Below the pieces are notes generated by a model. It was not told the origin of the DNA. It did no database searches and saw only the letters and a program-made list of their open reading frames with translations. From positions 1,663,494-1,727,493 of the forward strand of contig NZ_CP104166.1 of assembly GCF_029982035.1 (NCBI RefSeq): DNA of 64,000 bases, written 5' to 3'. The position numbers were made by a program, and so were the translations under genes. How positions within the stretch are numbered: position 1 is the stretch's first letter; the number at the start of each line of letters is the position of its first letter. Shown here piece by piece: positions 1 to 8,096 of the stretch. Origin of the DNA: Megaera polyxenophila (GTDB taxonomy: Bacteria > Pseudomonadota > Alphaproteobacteria > Rickettsiales > Rickettsiaceae).

Positions 1-25
1 ACCAAGCAAGTTCTTTCTGCTTGGT
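1..25 (-). terminator. Hairpin downstream of broken zincin gene
   Basis: An 8-bp perfect stem (ACCAAGCA / TGCTTGGT) with a 9-nt loop lies 24 bp beyond the minus-strand stop codon at 49. Any T-run on the minus strand would fall outside the window, so its role as a terminator is inferred from position only. Confidence 0.35.
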
Positions 26-48
26 TCTGTGGTAGAAAAAATAAAGTA

Positions 49-300
49 TTAATCTATTACGTCAGCCTCTTGCCAATCAGCACCAAGGTAATCAGTTATG
101 GTATGGGTAGTTCGAGGATCTAATTTTAATGTTATAAACTCCATCGCTTCAAGTAAGCTAACGTTGTAATCTCCGTCTAGATAGTCAAGAACCGTACCGG
201 TAACTTTTGCTTTTCCTGAAAAAATACTGTTAAGTTTTTCAAAAATAATATTATTACTCGAAGCTATAATTTGGTCAAGTTTCGACGTATAAAGGTATTT
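49..300 (-). pseudogene. C-terminal fragment of HELTH zincin-like protein, cut off by IS982
   Basis: This holds the last 82 codons (beginning YLYTSKLDQ, ending QEADVID) of the gene whose main part is at 3117-4967. The fragment has no start of its own; the open frame upstream of it is element sequence. TATTT occurs on both sides of the IS982 element (296-300 and 3117-3121). Removing the element and one repeat joins ...KNSK to YLYTSK in frame. Function unknown. The split separates these residues from the metalloprotease-like domain. Confidence 0.75.
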
Positions 301-393
301 ACCCCAGTTCGGGATAAGGATTGCATAAATATATAGTAGATACAAGGGTTGCAAGATGGTGATGCCTGTGATAAAGCTCTTTTTTAACAAAAA

Positions 394-580
394 ATGGCAA
401 CCACAGGCATGAAAAAAGATATCACGGAATTGTACAGCTTTATAGATGATTTTTGCCAAATTTACTCTGGTTACGAAAAAAAGCAATTATTACCTGGCAA
501 TAAACAGCGAAATCGCTTATGTAGTATGAGCTTGAGCGAGATTATGACGATCATGGTAATGTATCATACGTCTCATGCAA
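394..580 (+). pseudogene. IS982 transposase, N-terminal part
   Basis: Encodes the start of an IS982-family DDE transposase (MATTGMKKDITELYSFIDD..., then the typical LSEIMTIMVMYHTSHA segment). Coding sequence stops at the IS91-like element. Joining position 580 to 2394 gives HTSHAKNFKYFYKT in frame, so the insertion was clean, with no net gain or loss of target bases. The catalytic residues lie in the other fragment. Confidence 0.85.
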
Positions 581-733
581 ACAAGATAAGCCACCTATCG
601 GTGGCAGCTTAAAAGAAGATACCCTTGACCGATAAATATTTATGGAGGATTATAATACTGGTATTTGATTTGTTTTAACTTGAGTTATAAAGACTGAATG
701 TTAGACATACATAAGATAATATATAATTGAGTT

Positions 734-988
734 ATGAGTAACTTGCACTCTGAGCAGCATTTGGTCAATGAATTAGCGGTAAAAACTCTTAAGGCCATTT
801 CTAAAGAGCAAGCAATTCCTTACAGCAGGATCAAAAAGATTTTTTCCGAAGGAGATAAGGAAATAGCCAAGGCTTTCTGGATAATGTTGCGAAAAATATC
901 TCCCAATCATAAGTATAATTCTGTTTACTATTGCCCTGATTGTAAAGAATTTGATTTAGAACGCAAAGGAAGAAAGATTCCTTGGTAA
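734..988 (+). CDS. IS91-associated 84-residue accessory ORF
   Basis: Small ORF upstream of the transposase, beginning MSNLHSEQHLVNELAVK and ending in a CPDC motif segment (YYCPDCKEFDLERKGRKIPW). It is intact in copies 1, 2 and 4. Copies 3 and 5 share a one-base deletion in a T-run that breaks it. Function unknown. It may be a helper protein like the small upstream ORFs of some IS91 relatives, or a detached N-terminal piece of the transposase. Confidence 0.5.
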   Translation: MSNLHSEQHLVNELAVKTLKAISKEQAIPYSRIKKIFSEGDKEIAKAFWIMLRKISPNHKYNSVYYCPDCKEFDLERKGRKIPW

Positions 989-1012
989 GAAAACATTAAC
1001 TATAAGTAATTT

Positions 1013-2191
1013 ATGGAAATAGTCGGTAAAGGAATATCTATAAAACATATTTTTCTAGACCGTGGTAATTGGTCTCGATTTCGCTAAAAAATACGGCAAG
1101 CTAAGATACGGCATTATTTTCAACGTCACTAAAGTTATATCGTGTGGAACGAAATATTTAGGATTTAAACGTTATAGCTGCCGTGATTGTAACCGCAATA
1201 AATCGGTAGCATTCAGCTGTAAAGGTAGGTTTTGTTCTCGTTGTGGTAAGAAACAAACGGATCAATGGGTGAGTAAGGCTAGCAATGTTCTACCAAAAAC
1301 ACGATGGCAGCACATTACATTTACAATGCCGGACTCTTTATGGCCGATATTTTGGCTCAATCGTGATCTGTTTGGATTGATTTCCGGTATTGCAGCAGGA
1401 ATTATTAAGGAGATAGCTACAAAGAAAAATCTTGTGGTTGGTATATTTACTGCCTTACACACTTTCGGTAGAGATTTAAAACGCAATGTTCATATCCATT
1501 TATCGGTTACTTGCGGCGGTATAAATAGCAAAGGCAAGTGGCAAAAATTATTTTTTCCTGCCGAACCTATTAAAAAAATGTGGAGACATAGAGTCCTTGA
1601 GTTATTTCGCTTTCAATATATCTCAAGTAATTTGAAGTTGCCGTCCGCATATCAAAATGCTGAGAATTTTAATAACTGGATGAGTAGTTTATACGAAATC
1701 AGTTGGTATGTTTATTTACAAAAACCATCGGATGATCATAAACGCAACATAGAATATTTAGGGCGGTATATAAAACGCCCCCTATTTCCGAGACAAGAAT
1801 AGAAAATTACGACGGAAAGCAGGTAACGTTTAAATTTCTTGATCACTATAATAATACAATTGATCGCATAACTATGCCCGTGATGCAGTTCATAGCTAGT
1901 CTGATTATGCATATACCAGATCGTTATTTTCGAATGATTAGGTATTACGGTTTTTTATCTAATAGAACTAGGGGCGTACAATTACCTATCGTATATAAGG
2001 CAATTAATCAAATCGTTCATAAGAAAACTAAGCTCATTAGTTGGAGATTAATGATTTGGTTGAATTTTAAAATAGATCCTCTGTTTTGCTATAATTGCAA
2101 TAAATGTATGAATCTGCGGCAAGTTTATTACGGTTTATCTCCGCCATTGTTATTAATAAGAACCAATGAATTATTATCAACGCCTAGATAA
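1013..2191 (+). pseudogene. IS91-family transposase, copy 1 (multiple reading-frame breaks)
   Basis: HUH/Y2 rolling-circle transposase in three frames. Part one (from the ATG at 1013) ends ...DRGNWSRF and hits a stop near 1086. Part two (1062-1802, 246 aa) has a cysteine zinc-binding cluster (CRDCNRNK, CKGRFCSRCG), the HUH signature HIHLSVTCGG near residue 150, and the two-tyrosine motif YLGRYIKRP near 232-240. Part three (1874-2191) has the C-terminal MHIPDRYFRMIRYYGF segment. The second break is a one-base shortage in a C5 run at about 1780. All five copies share both breaks. Confidence 0.8.
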
Positions 2192-2393
2192 CATCATTAT
2201 GGCGAACACTTCTTTCACGTCTTGGCCACATAATTTGTAAAACTGAACCTATTTTTAGATAGATTCTGGCAGAGATTTTTGTAAAAGTGTTGATAATTTC
2301 TAATATTGTGGCTGGTAACTACATATTTATTAAACGAATTTTTAAAAAGCTGATTGATGATTTTTCTGGTTGCAAATTTTGAATTTCCTATAC

Positions 2394-3113
2394 TAGAACT
2401 TTAAATATTTTTACAAAACTTGTATAGAGTATATCCACAAAAACGATTTTCCGAATGCCTTAAGTTATAACCGTTTTGTAGAACTAATGTCTAGATTATT
2501 TTTACCGTTTAATATACTTTTGCATATGTTATTTGGCGAAGAAACTGGCACATATTTTATGGATACTACCGCAATCAAAATCTGCCACAATAAAAGACGC
2601 TATAGGAATAAAACATTTGCTGGGCTTGCCAAGCAAGGCAAATCATCTATGGGCTTTTTTTATGGGTTTAAATTACATTTAGTGATCAACGAAAAAGGTG
2701 AATTTATCGCGCTAAAAATGACTAAGGGAAACGTAGATGATAGAGTTCCTGTGCTTGATCTAACAACGGATTTAACTGGTTTTATATACGCCGACAAAGG
2801 TTATATTAAGCAAAATCTATTCATTAATTTATATGAAAGAGGATTGAAAATGGTGCATGGAATTAAAAAGAATATGCCAAATAAATTAATGGATTTAAAC
2901 GAAAAAATCTTACTACGCAAACGAAATATAATTGAAACTGTATTTGATTATTTAAAAAATAAAATGAACCTTGAACACACGAGACATAGATCACCAATCA
3001 ATGCCTTTGTGCATATACTATCCACGTTTATATCATATTGCTTTAAAAAAAATAAACCTTCAATAAATTATAGTTTTGATTTATCTCTAAACTACGCGCT
3101 TATCCCGAACTGA
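2394..3113 (+). pseudogene. IS982 transposase, C-terminal part
   Basis: Continues the IS982 transposase after the IS91-like insertion. The in-frame sequence begins NFKYFYKTCIEYIHKNDF, upstream of the ATG at 2487, and runs to a stop at 3113. The DDE catalytic region is present: YFMDTTAIKICH holds the first Asp, IYADKGYIKQ the second, and the downstream RNIIETVFDYLKN segment the Glu. The protein is inactive as a split gene. Confidence 0.85.
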
Positions 3114-3116
3114 GGT

Positions 3117-4967
3117 TATTTACTATTTTTTTGAAAAAAATGAGCTATAGACTCAAGCATGTGCTTGGATTCAGCGTAGAGGTTATAACATTGATATAAA
3201 GCATCGTTTTCTGTTTTTAATCTATCTATTGTTGTTTCAAAAAATTTTTGAGCTTCTGGGTTATCTTTTTTAAAAGGCACGCCTGTTTGATTAACATTTT
3301 GAAACATATGTTTATGGGTTAATTCATGGATGATTGTGCCAGCTGTATTTATTATAGGTATTGTATCACAACTTTGGCCAATTATTACATCTTTAGGAGT
3401 TGGTTTATAAGATCCTTTCACTCTGCTATCATTTGGATCAGCTGGGCTGTTGAAAATTCCTATAAAACCTTCTAATTGAGCAGTTTTAAGAATGGTTTTT
3501 GCTATAGGATAAACCTCTATAATTTCTTGTAAACAACCAGCTATTTTGGTTAAAATACTGTCTGTATATGCTCTTGAACCAACGGCATATTCTATAAGTG
3601 TTGATTCCAAAGCTGCAGGATAGCTAATGCTCTTGTCAAACAAATCATAAATTACCGGATCTATAGTAGCTATTGTTTTTGCTTTGTCGAAGGACTTTAA
3701 GTCTAAACTCGCATCGAGCAGTTCACTAAGCTCTTTAGCTTTACCTGCTGTAGTTAATGTTTCTTTTAAAATTTTGAGGAAATTTTTGTATTGATATTTA
3801 TTAATATCACCGGTTTTATATAATTTTCCTATATTAAATTGCATTTCTACCGGAATTATTTCACCTTTAAATAAATCAAAAAAAGAAGAATTTTTTTTGT
3901 AAAAAGGAATTTATTTTACCATTCCATAATACTGATTCTAAAAATCCTAGTTTTTTAGGACTTTTTTGAATGAAAGAAAAAATTTCCTCCCATTTTCCTT
4001 GTTCTATTTCCTTGTTTTTGTCTATATTTAAGCTCTTTAAGAATTCTAAATCTTTATCAAGGTTTAATATTGAATTTAACTTATGAAAATCTAGGAAATC
4101 TTTTAGTTTCAGCTTTTCGAATGCTTTTGTTGGAGGTAAATCCTGAATAAATTTAGTATATAGCGTGAAAATGTCATTTTTATAGAATTCGCTTAATAAA
4201 TCGAAATTTTCTTCTTTTGTGAATTCTATTAATAAAAATTTAATAAAATTATCATTTTCACTTTGGTCAGATAACTCTTGGAATGAAGTCATAAAACCGT
4301 CTAAGTCCTCTCCCTGCAATACCTCCCTATCTAATTTCTTTTTAAGATGCTCTTTTATATTTCTATCAATTTCTTCTGCAAGTTTAGCATTACCAATAGT
4401 CGGTAAAACACTCATAATTTGTGCACAACGTTCAAGCTCTAACTTAGTAATGTTTTCAGGCTGAGATAGTAGTTTAAAAAAATAATCTTTTGCATTTGGT
4501 GATTTTATTGATATTACCGGTAAGGATTCAATAATTTTGGTTAAAGAATGATTTAAAAAATAATTACCTAGGCTAAATATAGAGTCATAAAATTCCTTAA
4601 TTATCATTCCTGTATTTTGTAATTTTGCTGCAAGGTTTGCGAATCTGTTAATTAGTTCGACGTTTACAGAATTATTTTTAATAACATTGATACTTTCCTT
4701 TAAATCATCCCAATAGTCTCCGTTTATAACACTGGTTGATTCTAGTTTCTCAAGATATTTATTTAAGCTTGATTCTAATGCTGCTTGTTTTATTGATTCT
4801 TCAATTTTCTGTTTTGCCCAAGCTTCTTGTTGTGCTATTTCGCATTCTTGTTCCAATTTTTCTATTGCTTTTTGAGCAAGTAATGTAGAGAAATCGAAAG
4901 TTTGTGGTTTTTGTTGGGAAGATACAGGAGATGGTTCTGGTGTAAAGGAGAATGGTGATTTACTCAT
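3117..4967 (-). pseudogene. HELTH-motif zincin-like protein, frameshifted and truncated by IS982
   Basis: Two minus-strand frames make one gene. Residues 1-363 (4967-3876) begin MSKSPFSFTPEPSPVSSQQ, a Pro/Ser/Gln-rich start followed by a charged helical region, and run into a T7 tract ending FFFF-stop. Dropping one T continues as FDLFKGEIIPVEMQF into the 242-codon frame (3844 onward). That frame carries TIIHELTHKHM, a classic HExxH zinc site, and further on MLESIAHFF, whose Glu could be a third ligand. Adding the fragment at 49-300 gives 2,097 coding bases (698 aa), a whole number of codons. Family not recognised; a secreted effector or toxin is possible but unproven. Confidence 0.65.
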
Positions 4968-5244
4968 AAAAAACTCTATTTTTAATAAAAAAATAATCTT
5001 TTGTTGCGAAGATTATTAACATAAATTAAAGTTTTATACAAGGAAATATTAATATATATTAAGATATTTATTAAATAACGAGTGGTATAATAAAGAGATG
5101 GTATTGTAGAAGAAAAGGGAAGGTAAATGAAATAAAGTGTATAAATACGATGCCAAGCTATTAGGTTTCCATTTCCACGATTGGCTTATGTACAAGAGTA
5201 GATTAGTATATATAGTATATTAATAATAAAAAGGAATAGCATCA

Positions 5245-5385
5245 ATGACATCATATATAGGCGCTGCGGTAAAAATTACAGAACTTATTACCTATAAAGG
5301 TAAAGAGCAGAGAATATGGGCAAATCCACAAGGAAATGTAGACTTAGTGTCAAAAACTTGGGGTTATAATGTTAATTTTTATTAA
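5245..5385 (+). CDS. Small hypothetical protein, 46 aa
   Basis: ATG with AAGGA 7 bp upstream, encoding a short peptide beginning MTSYIGAAVKITELITYKGK and ending GYNVNFY. The tail overlaps the 3' end of the ubiX pseudogene on the other strand. No family recognised. It could be a fragment of a larger lost gene. The ribosome-binding site and uninterrupted frame are the only support. Confidence 0.3.
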   Translation: MTSYIGAAVKITELITYKGKEQRIWANPQGNVDLVSKTWGYNVNFY

Positions 5386-5954
5386 ATATTCCTTGCCATC
5401 TTTTAATAAGATTTGTTTCTATATCAAACAAATCCAGAACTCTCACTATTGAATGGTTAACTATATCATCTAGGGTAGTGGGATTGTTGTAAAATGCTGG
5501 AACAGGGGGGCATATCGCTACTCCTATTCTGGCAAGTTTAAGCATATTTTCTAAATGAATAGCACTAAGGGGGGGGCTCTAACTATTAGGGCTAGCTTTT
5601 TTTGTTCCTTAATAACAACACTTGCTGATCGCATAATAAGATTATTTTCAAGACCTGAAGCTATTGCTGATAATGTTTTCATACTGCAGGGTGCTATAAT
5701 TACCCATTTACTTTAAATGATCCGCTGGAAATTTTAGCCCCTATATCATTCGGATGATAAACATAGTCAGCAAGTTTTTTAATATCATTTATTGAAAATG
5801 AGGTTTCAGTTGCAATAGTTAAATTTGCTGATTTTGAAATAATTAAGTGTGTTTCTACGCCGCATCTTCTTAATATTTCAAGTAGCCTTATGCCATAAAT
5901 TGCGCCTGAAGTGCCAGTAATAGAAACAATAATTTTTTTAGTTTCTGTTGCCAC
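5372..5954 (-). pseudogene. ubiX: Flavin prenyltransferase UbiX, two frameshifts
   Basis: UbiX makes the prenylated FMN cofactor used by UbiD in ubiquinone synthesis. The N-terminal flavin-binding segment IIVSITGTSGAIYGIRLLE is clear. The first frame stops after FKVNG (5700). The next continues VIIAPCSMKTLSAIASGLENN, the conserved active-site region. A second break falls in a C8 run near 5571, after which LSAIHLENMLKLARIGV and the C-terminal RVLDLFDIETNLIKRW segment are readable. Two breaks make it a likely pseudogene. The C8 run could be a sequencing error; the break at 5700 is not in a long homopolymer. Confidence 0.8.
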
Positions 5955-6183
5955 GTTAAAATTAAGATTTATTTAGTTATATAGCTCCTTATTCTAATAT
6001 ATTAATAACAACCTGGCAACATTTAGAACTTAAGCTATACCCCGTAAAATAAGTAAAGAAATAAAAAAATAAGAGAAAAAAATCATTTAGGTGGTTGCGG
6101 AGAAGATACAGGAGATAATTATGGTGCAGAAAAAACTTGTGGCTTATTCGAATTACTATAGTTAACTAGCTAAATTGACACTT

Positions 6184-6215
6184 CTTCTTACATCCTTAAT
6201 TAAGGATGTAAGAAG
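6184..6215. repeat. 32-bp perfect palindrome
   Basis: CTTCTTACATCCTTAA is followed at once by its exact reverse complement. It lies 31 bp past the stop of the minus-strand gene ending at 6247. No T-run follows on either strand, so a standard terminator is uncertain. The wider gap 5955-6246 also holds, at about 6085-6160 on the minus strand, a decayed stretch readable as NKPQVFSAP-stop-LSPVSSPQPPK. This resembles the Pro/Ser-rich start of the zincin-like gene at 4967. Confidence 0.6.
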
Positions 6216-6246
6216 TGCTGATAACCCATAACTTCCATGGAAATCT

Positions 6247-6827
6247 TTACATCGATACACTACTGCTTTTCCTCTGGGATAACAAAGGAGGAGGTTGACG
6301 AGGCGTTGGAGGATGAGAGAGTGCTTCTTTTTCTTTTTCCCTAACTGTTGCTCCGATGGTTTTAGCTAAATCGATTGGAGTTCTTTCCTTTCCTACTCCA
6401 AGTACCACTTTGTCGAATCTTGCAGGATTTTCTTTTCTCATTGCAAGTAAATTTTCTCCAGTGATGGCACTGGCTTTAAACTTAGTTGCTTTGGCTTTTT
6501 CAACTGCTAGATCAGTTAACCTCCCTTCAAATTGAGTATTACTTGGCTGTAAAGTAGTAAGAGCAGACCGAATTGTACTCACTTCAAATTCATTCGATCT
6601 TTGTTGGTTTTTAGCGGTAATACCACCAGATATAGAAGACAAGCTTTCGGTTGAAACTGAAAAAGCCATGCCAAATCTATATCCGGTAGATTTATTGTCA
6701 TATAGTTCCTTTTGGAGATCTCTAGATATTGCCTGACTCTCTTTTTTTAAATATTCTGGATCTAATTTTGATAAAGCGGGAGAAAGTTCTTGGGTAAATT
6801 TGTCTTTAAGGTATTTTTCCCTTTCTG
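6247..6827 (-). pseudogene. C-terminal part of repeat protein, separated by IS3
   Basis: Continuation of the gene at 8097-9597. Directly after the IS3 element the frame reads PEREKYLKDKFTQELSPAL and LDPEYLKK, then ends in a proline-rich tail (HPPTPRQPPPLLSQ). It repeats the pattern in residues 315-472 of the N-terminal part: SPALAELDPEYLK matches SPALSKLDPEYLK, and QMRKENPVQFDKTVLG matches AMRKENPARFDKVVLG. The ATG at 6669 is internal and not the true start. Joined to the N-terminal part the gene is 2,082 bp, 693 aa. Confidence 0.75.
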
Positions 6828-6906
6828 GTTTATAATGGTACCCAAAAACTGGACTGCTAAAAATGAAGAATGAGATATAATTTCACAACAAGGAAATGGA
6901 AATTAT

Positions 6907-7206
6907 ATGTCTAAAAAAGCGAAGCAATATAGTGCGACGGAAAAAACAAAAATTGTTATAGAAGCAATAAAAGCTGAAATGACAATAGCACAAATAAGCA
7001 GTAAGTACGGGGTTCATGCAACTCAAATACAAGCATGGAAAAAAAGAGGTATAGAAAATTTAGTTAGTGGTTTTCAAGTTAAGCCGGCAACAAAAGATCC
7101 AGACAATCAAGATTTGATAAAACAATTATATGAACAAATAGGACAGTTAAGCGTTGAGCGTGACTGGCTGAAAAAAAAATCTACATTGTTTGGACTTGGA
7201 AACTAG
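6907..7206 (+). CDS. IS3-family transposase OrfA
   Basis: 99-residue helix-turn-helix protein (MSKKAKQYSATEKTKIVIEAI, then KYGVHATQIQAWKKRG) that binds the element ends. The C-terminal heptad region (IKQLYEQIGQLSVERDWLKKK) is the usual leucine-zipper-like oligomerisation segment. A GGAAATGGAAATT purine stretch precedes the ATG. An A9 run at 7171-7179, just before the orfB overlap, is a likely -1 programmed frameshift site producing the OrfAB fusion. Confidence 0.9.
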   Translation: MSKKAKQYSATEKTKIVIEAIKAEMTIAQISSKYGVHATQIQAWKKRGIENLVSGFQVKPATKDPDNQDLIKQLYEQIGQLSVERDWLKKKSTLFGLGN

Positions 7207-8032
7207 GAAAAGTATGATTGATAATAATTGTATAAATCTAAGCATTGTTAGGCAATGCGATCTACTTTTAATTAATAAATCTACTTATTATTACAAGGCA
7301 AAAGGAATAACTACAAGAGACTTAGAAATAATGAAAGTAATTGATGAAATCTATACAGAGCATCCGTATTTCGGGGCCAGAAGAATGTCCAAGCATCTTG
7401 TACCGTTTGGAATTGTTATTGGTCGCAAAGCGGTAAGTCGTTATTACGGAATAATGTCAATAGAAGCCATTTATCCTAAAATGAATTTAAGCAAGCGCAA
7501 CCAAGCTCATAAGGTATATCCTTATCTTTTAAAAGGCGTTGAAATTACTAAGACAAATCAGGTATGGAGCACCGATATAACTTATATTAGAATGGCACAA
7601 GGATTTGTATATCTAGTAGCCATTATTGATTGGTTTAGCCGTTATATTCTGAGCTGGAAGGTTTCTATTAGCTTAGAAAGTGATTTTTGCATCGACGCAC
7701 TAGAAGAAGCCCTAGAAAAGCACGGTCAACCTGAGGTTTTTAATACCGATCAAGGTTCTCAATTTACGTCAAAAAATTTCATCTACGAACTTGTTAAACG
7801 TGAAATCAAGATTAGCATGGACGGTAAAGGTAGGGCTTTAGATAATGTATTTATTGAAAGATTTTGGCGTTCATTAAAACAAGAAAAAATATATTTGATA
7901 ATTTTAAATACTGTCAAGGAGGTAAAAAATGCTATAACAGATTACATAACTTTTTATAATAGTAAAAGGATGCACCAATCCTTGGAATATTTAACTCCAG
8001 AACAGGTGTATTTAACAAAAATTATTGGCTAA
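7190..8032 (+). CDS. IS3-family transposase OrfB (integrase core)
   Basis: DDE integrase of 280 residues. The HTH_21-like N-terminal part (DEIYTEHPYFGARRMSKHL) precedes an rve domain. Catalytic residues are visible: WSTDITYIRM (Asp1), VFNTDQGSQFTS (Asp2) and DNVFIERFWRSLKQEKIY (Glu). It overlaps orfA by 17 bp in another frame, so it is probably made as an OrfAB fusion by slippage on the A9 run. It looks complete. Confidence 0.92.
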   Translation: MDLETRKSMIDNNCINLSIVRQCDLLLINKSTYYYKAKGITTRDLEIMKVIDEIYTEHPYFGARRMSKHLVPFGIVIGRKAVSRYYGIMSIEAIYPKMNLSKRNQAHKVYPYLLKGVEITKTNQVWSTDITYIRMAQGFVYLVAIIDWFSRYILSWKVSISLESDFCIDALEEALEKHGQPEVFNTDQGSQFTSKNFIYELVKREIKISMDGKGRALDNVFIERFWRSLKQEKIYLIILNTVKEVKNAITDYITFYNSKRMHQSLEYLTPEQVYLTKIIG

Positions 8033-8096
8033 TATTATAACGCAAATTATATCTCATAATTTCTGATTTTTAGTCTAGACAAATTGGGCCACCTTA

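Larger units (their letters stand above)
581..2393 (+). mobile_element. IS91-like element, copy 1
   Basis: One of five nearly identical elements of about 1.81 kb; the others are at 17195, 43921, 47570 and 54344. The transposase-upstream end begins ACAAGATAAGCCACC and contains a short hairpin (GCCACC TATC GGTGGC). The other end finishes TTTCCTATACT. No terminal inverted repeats or target duplication are seen, as expected for rolling-circle IS91 elements. Ends were fixed by excision: removal restores the IS982 transposase frame. A CAAG tetranucleotide lies at the hairpin end in all five copies. Confidence 0.85.
301..3116 (+). mobile_element. IS982-family element, interrupted by an IS91-like element
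   Basis: The ends carry inverted repeats ACCCCAGTTCGGGATAAG (301-318) and its near-perfect complement at 3099-3116, with one mismatch in 18. A 5-bp target duplication TATTT flanks it. Subtracting the nested 1,813-bp IS91-like element leaves 1,003 bp, the normal size of an IS982 element. It sits inside the minus-strand zincin gene. Its own transposase is broken, so it cannot move without help. Confidence 0.85.
6832..8096 (+). mobile_element. IS3-family element, 1,265 bp
   Basis: Carries overlapping orfA and orfB. Imperfect inverted ends are ATAATGGTACCC... and, on the complement, TAAGGTGGCCC.... A 4-bp target duplication GTTT flanks it (6828-6831 and 8097-8100). Removing the element plus one GTTT joins NGVSLK to PEREKY in frame inside the repeat-protein gene, which fixes both ends. 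A truncated second copy lies at 9931-10409. Confidence 0.85.

Noticed and set aside
49..486. 145-codon ORF taken as one protein
   Set aside because: Its first 60 or so residues are read from IS982 sequence antisense to the transposase. Only the part below position 300 belongs to a real gene.
1262..1486. 74-codon ORF on the opposite strand of the IS91 transposase, seen again at 18102, 44829, 49630 and 55252
   Set aside because: Antisense shadow of the conserved transposase frame. It recurs only because the element is repeated; no ribosome-binding site or family.
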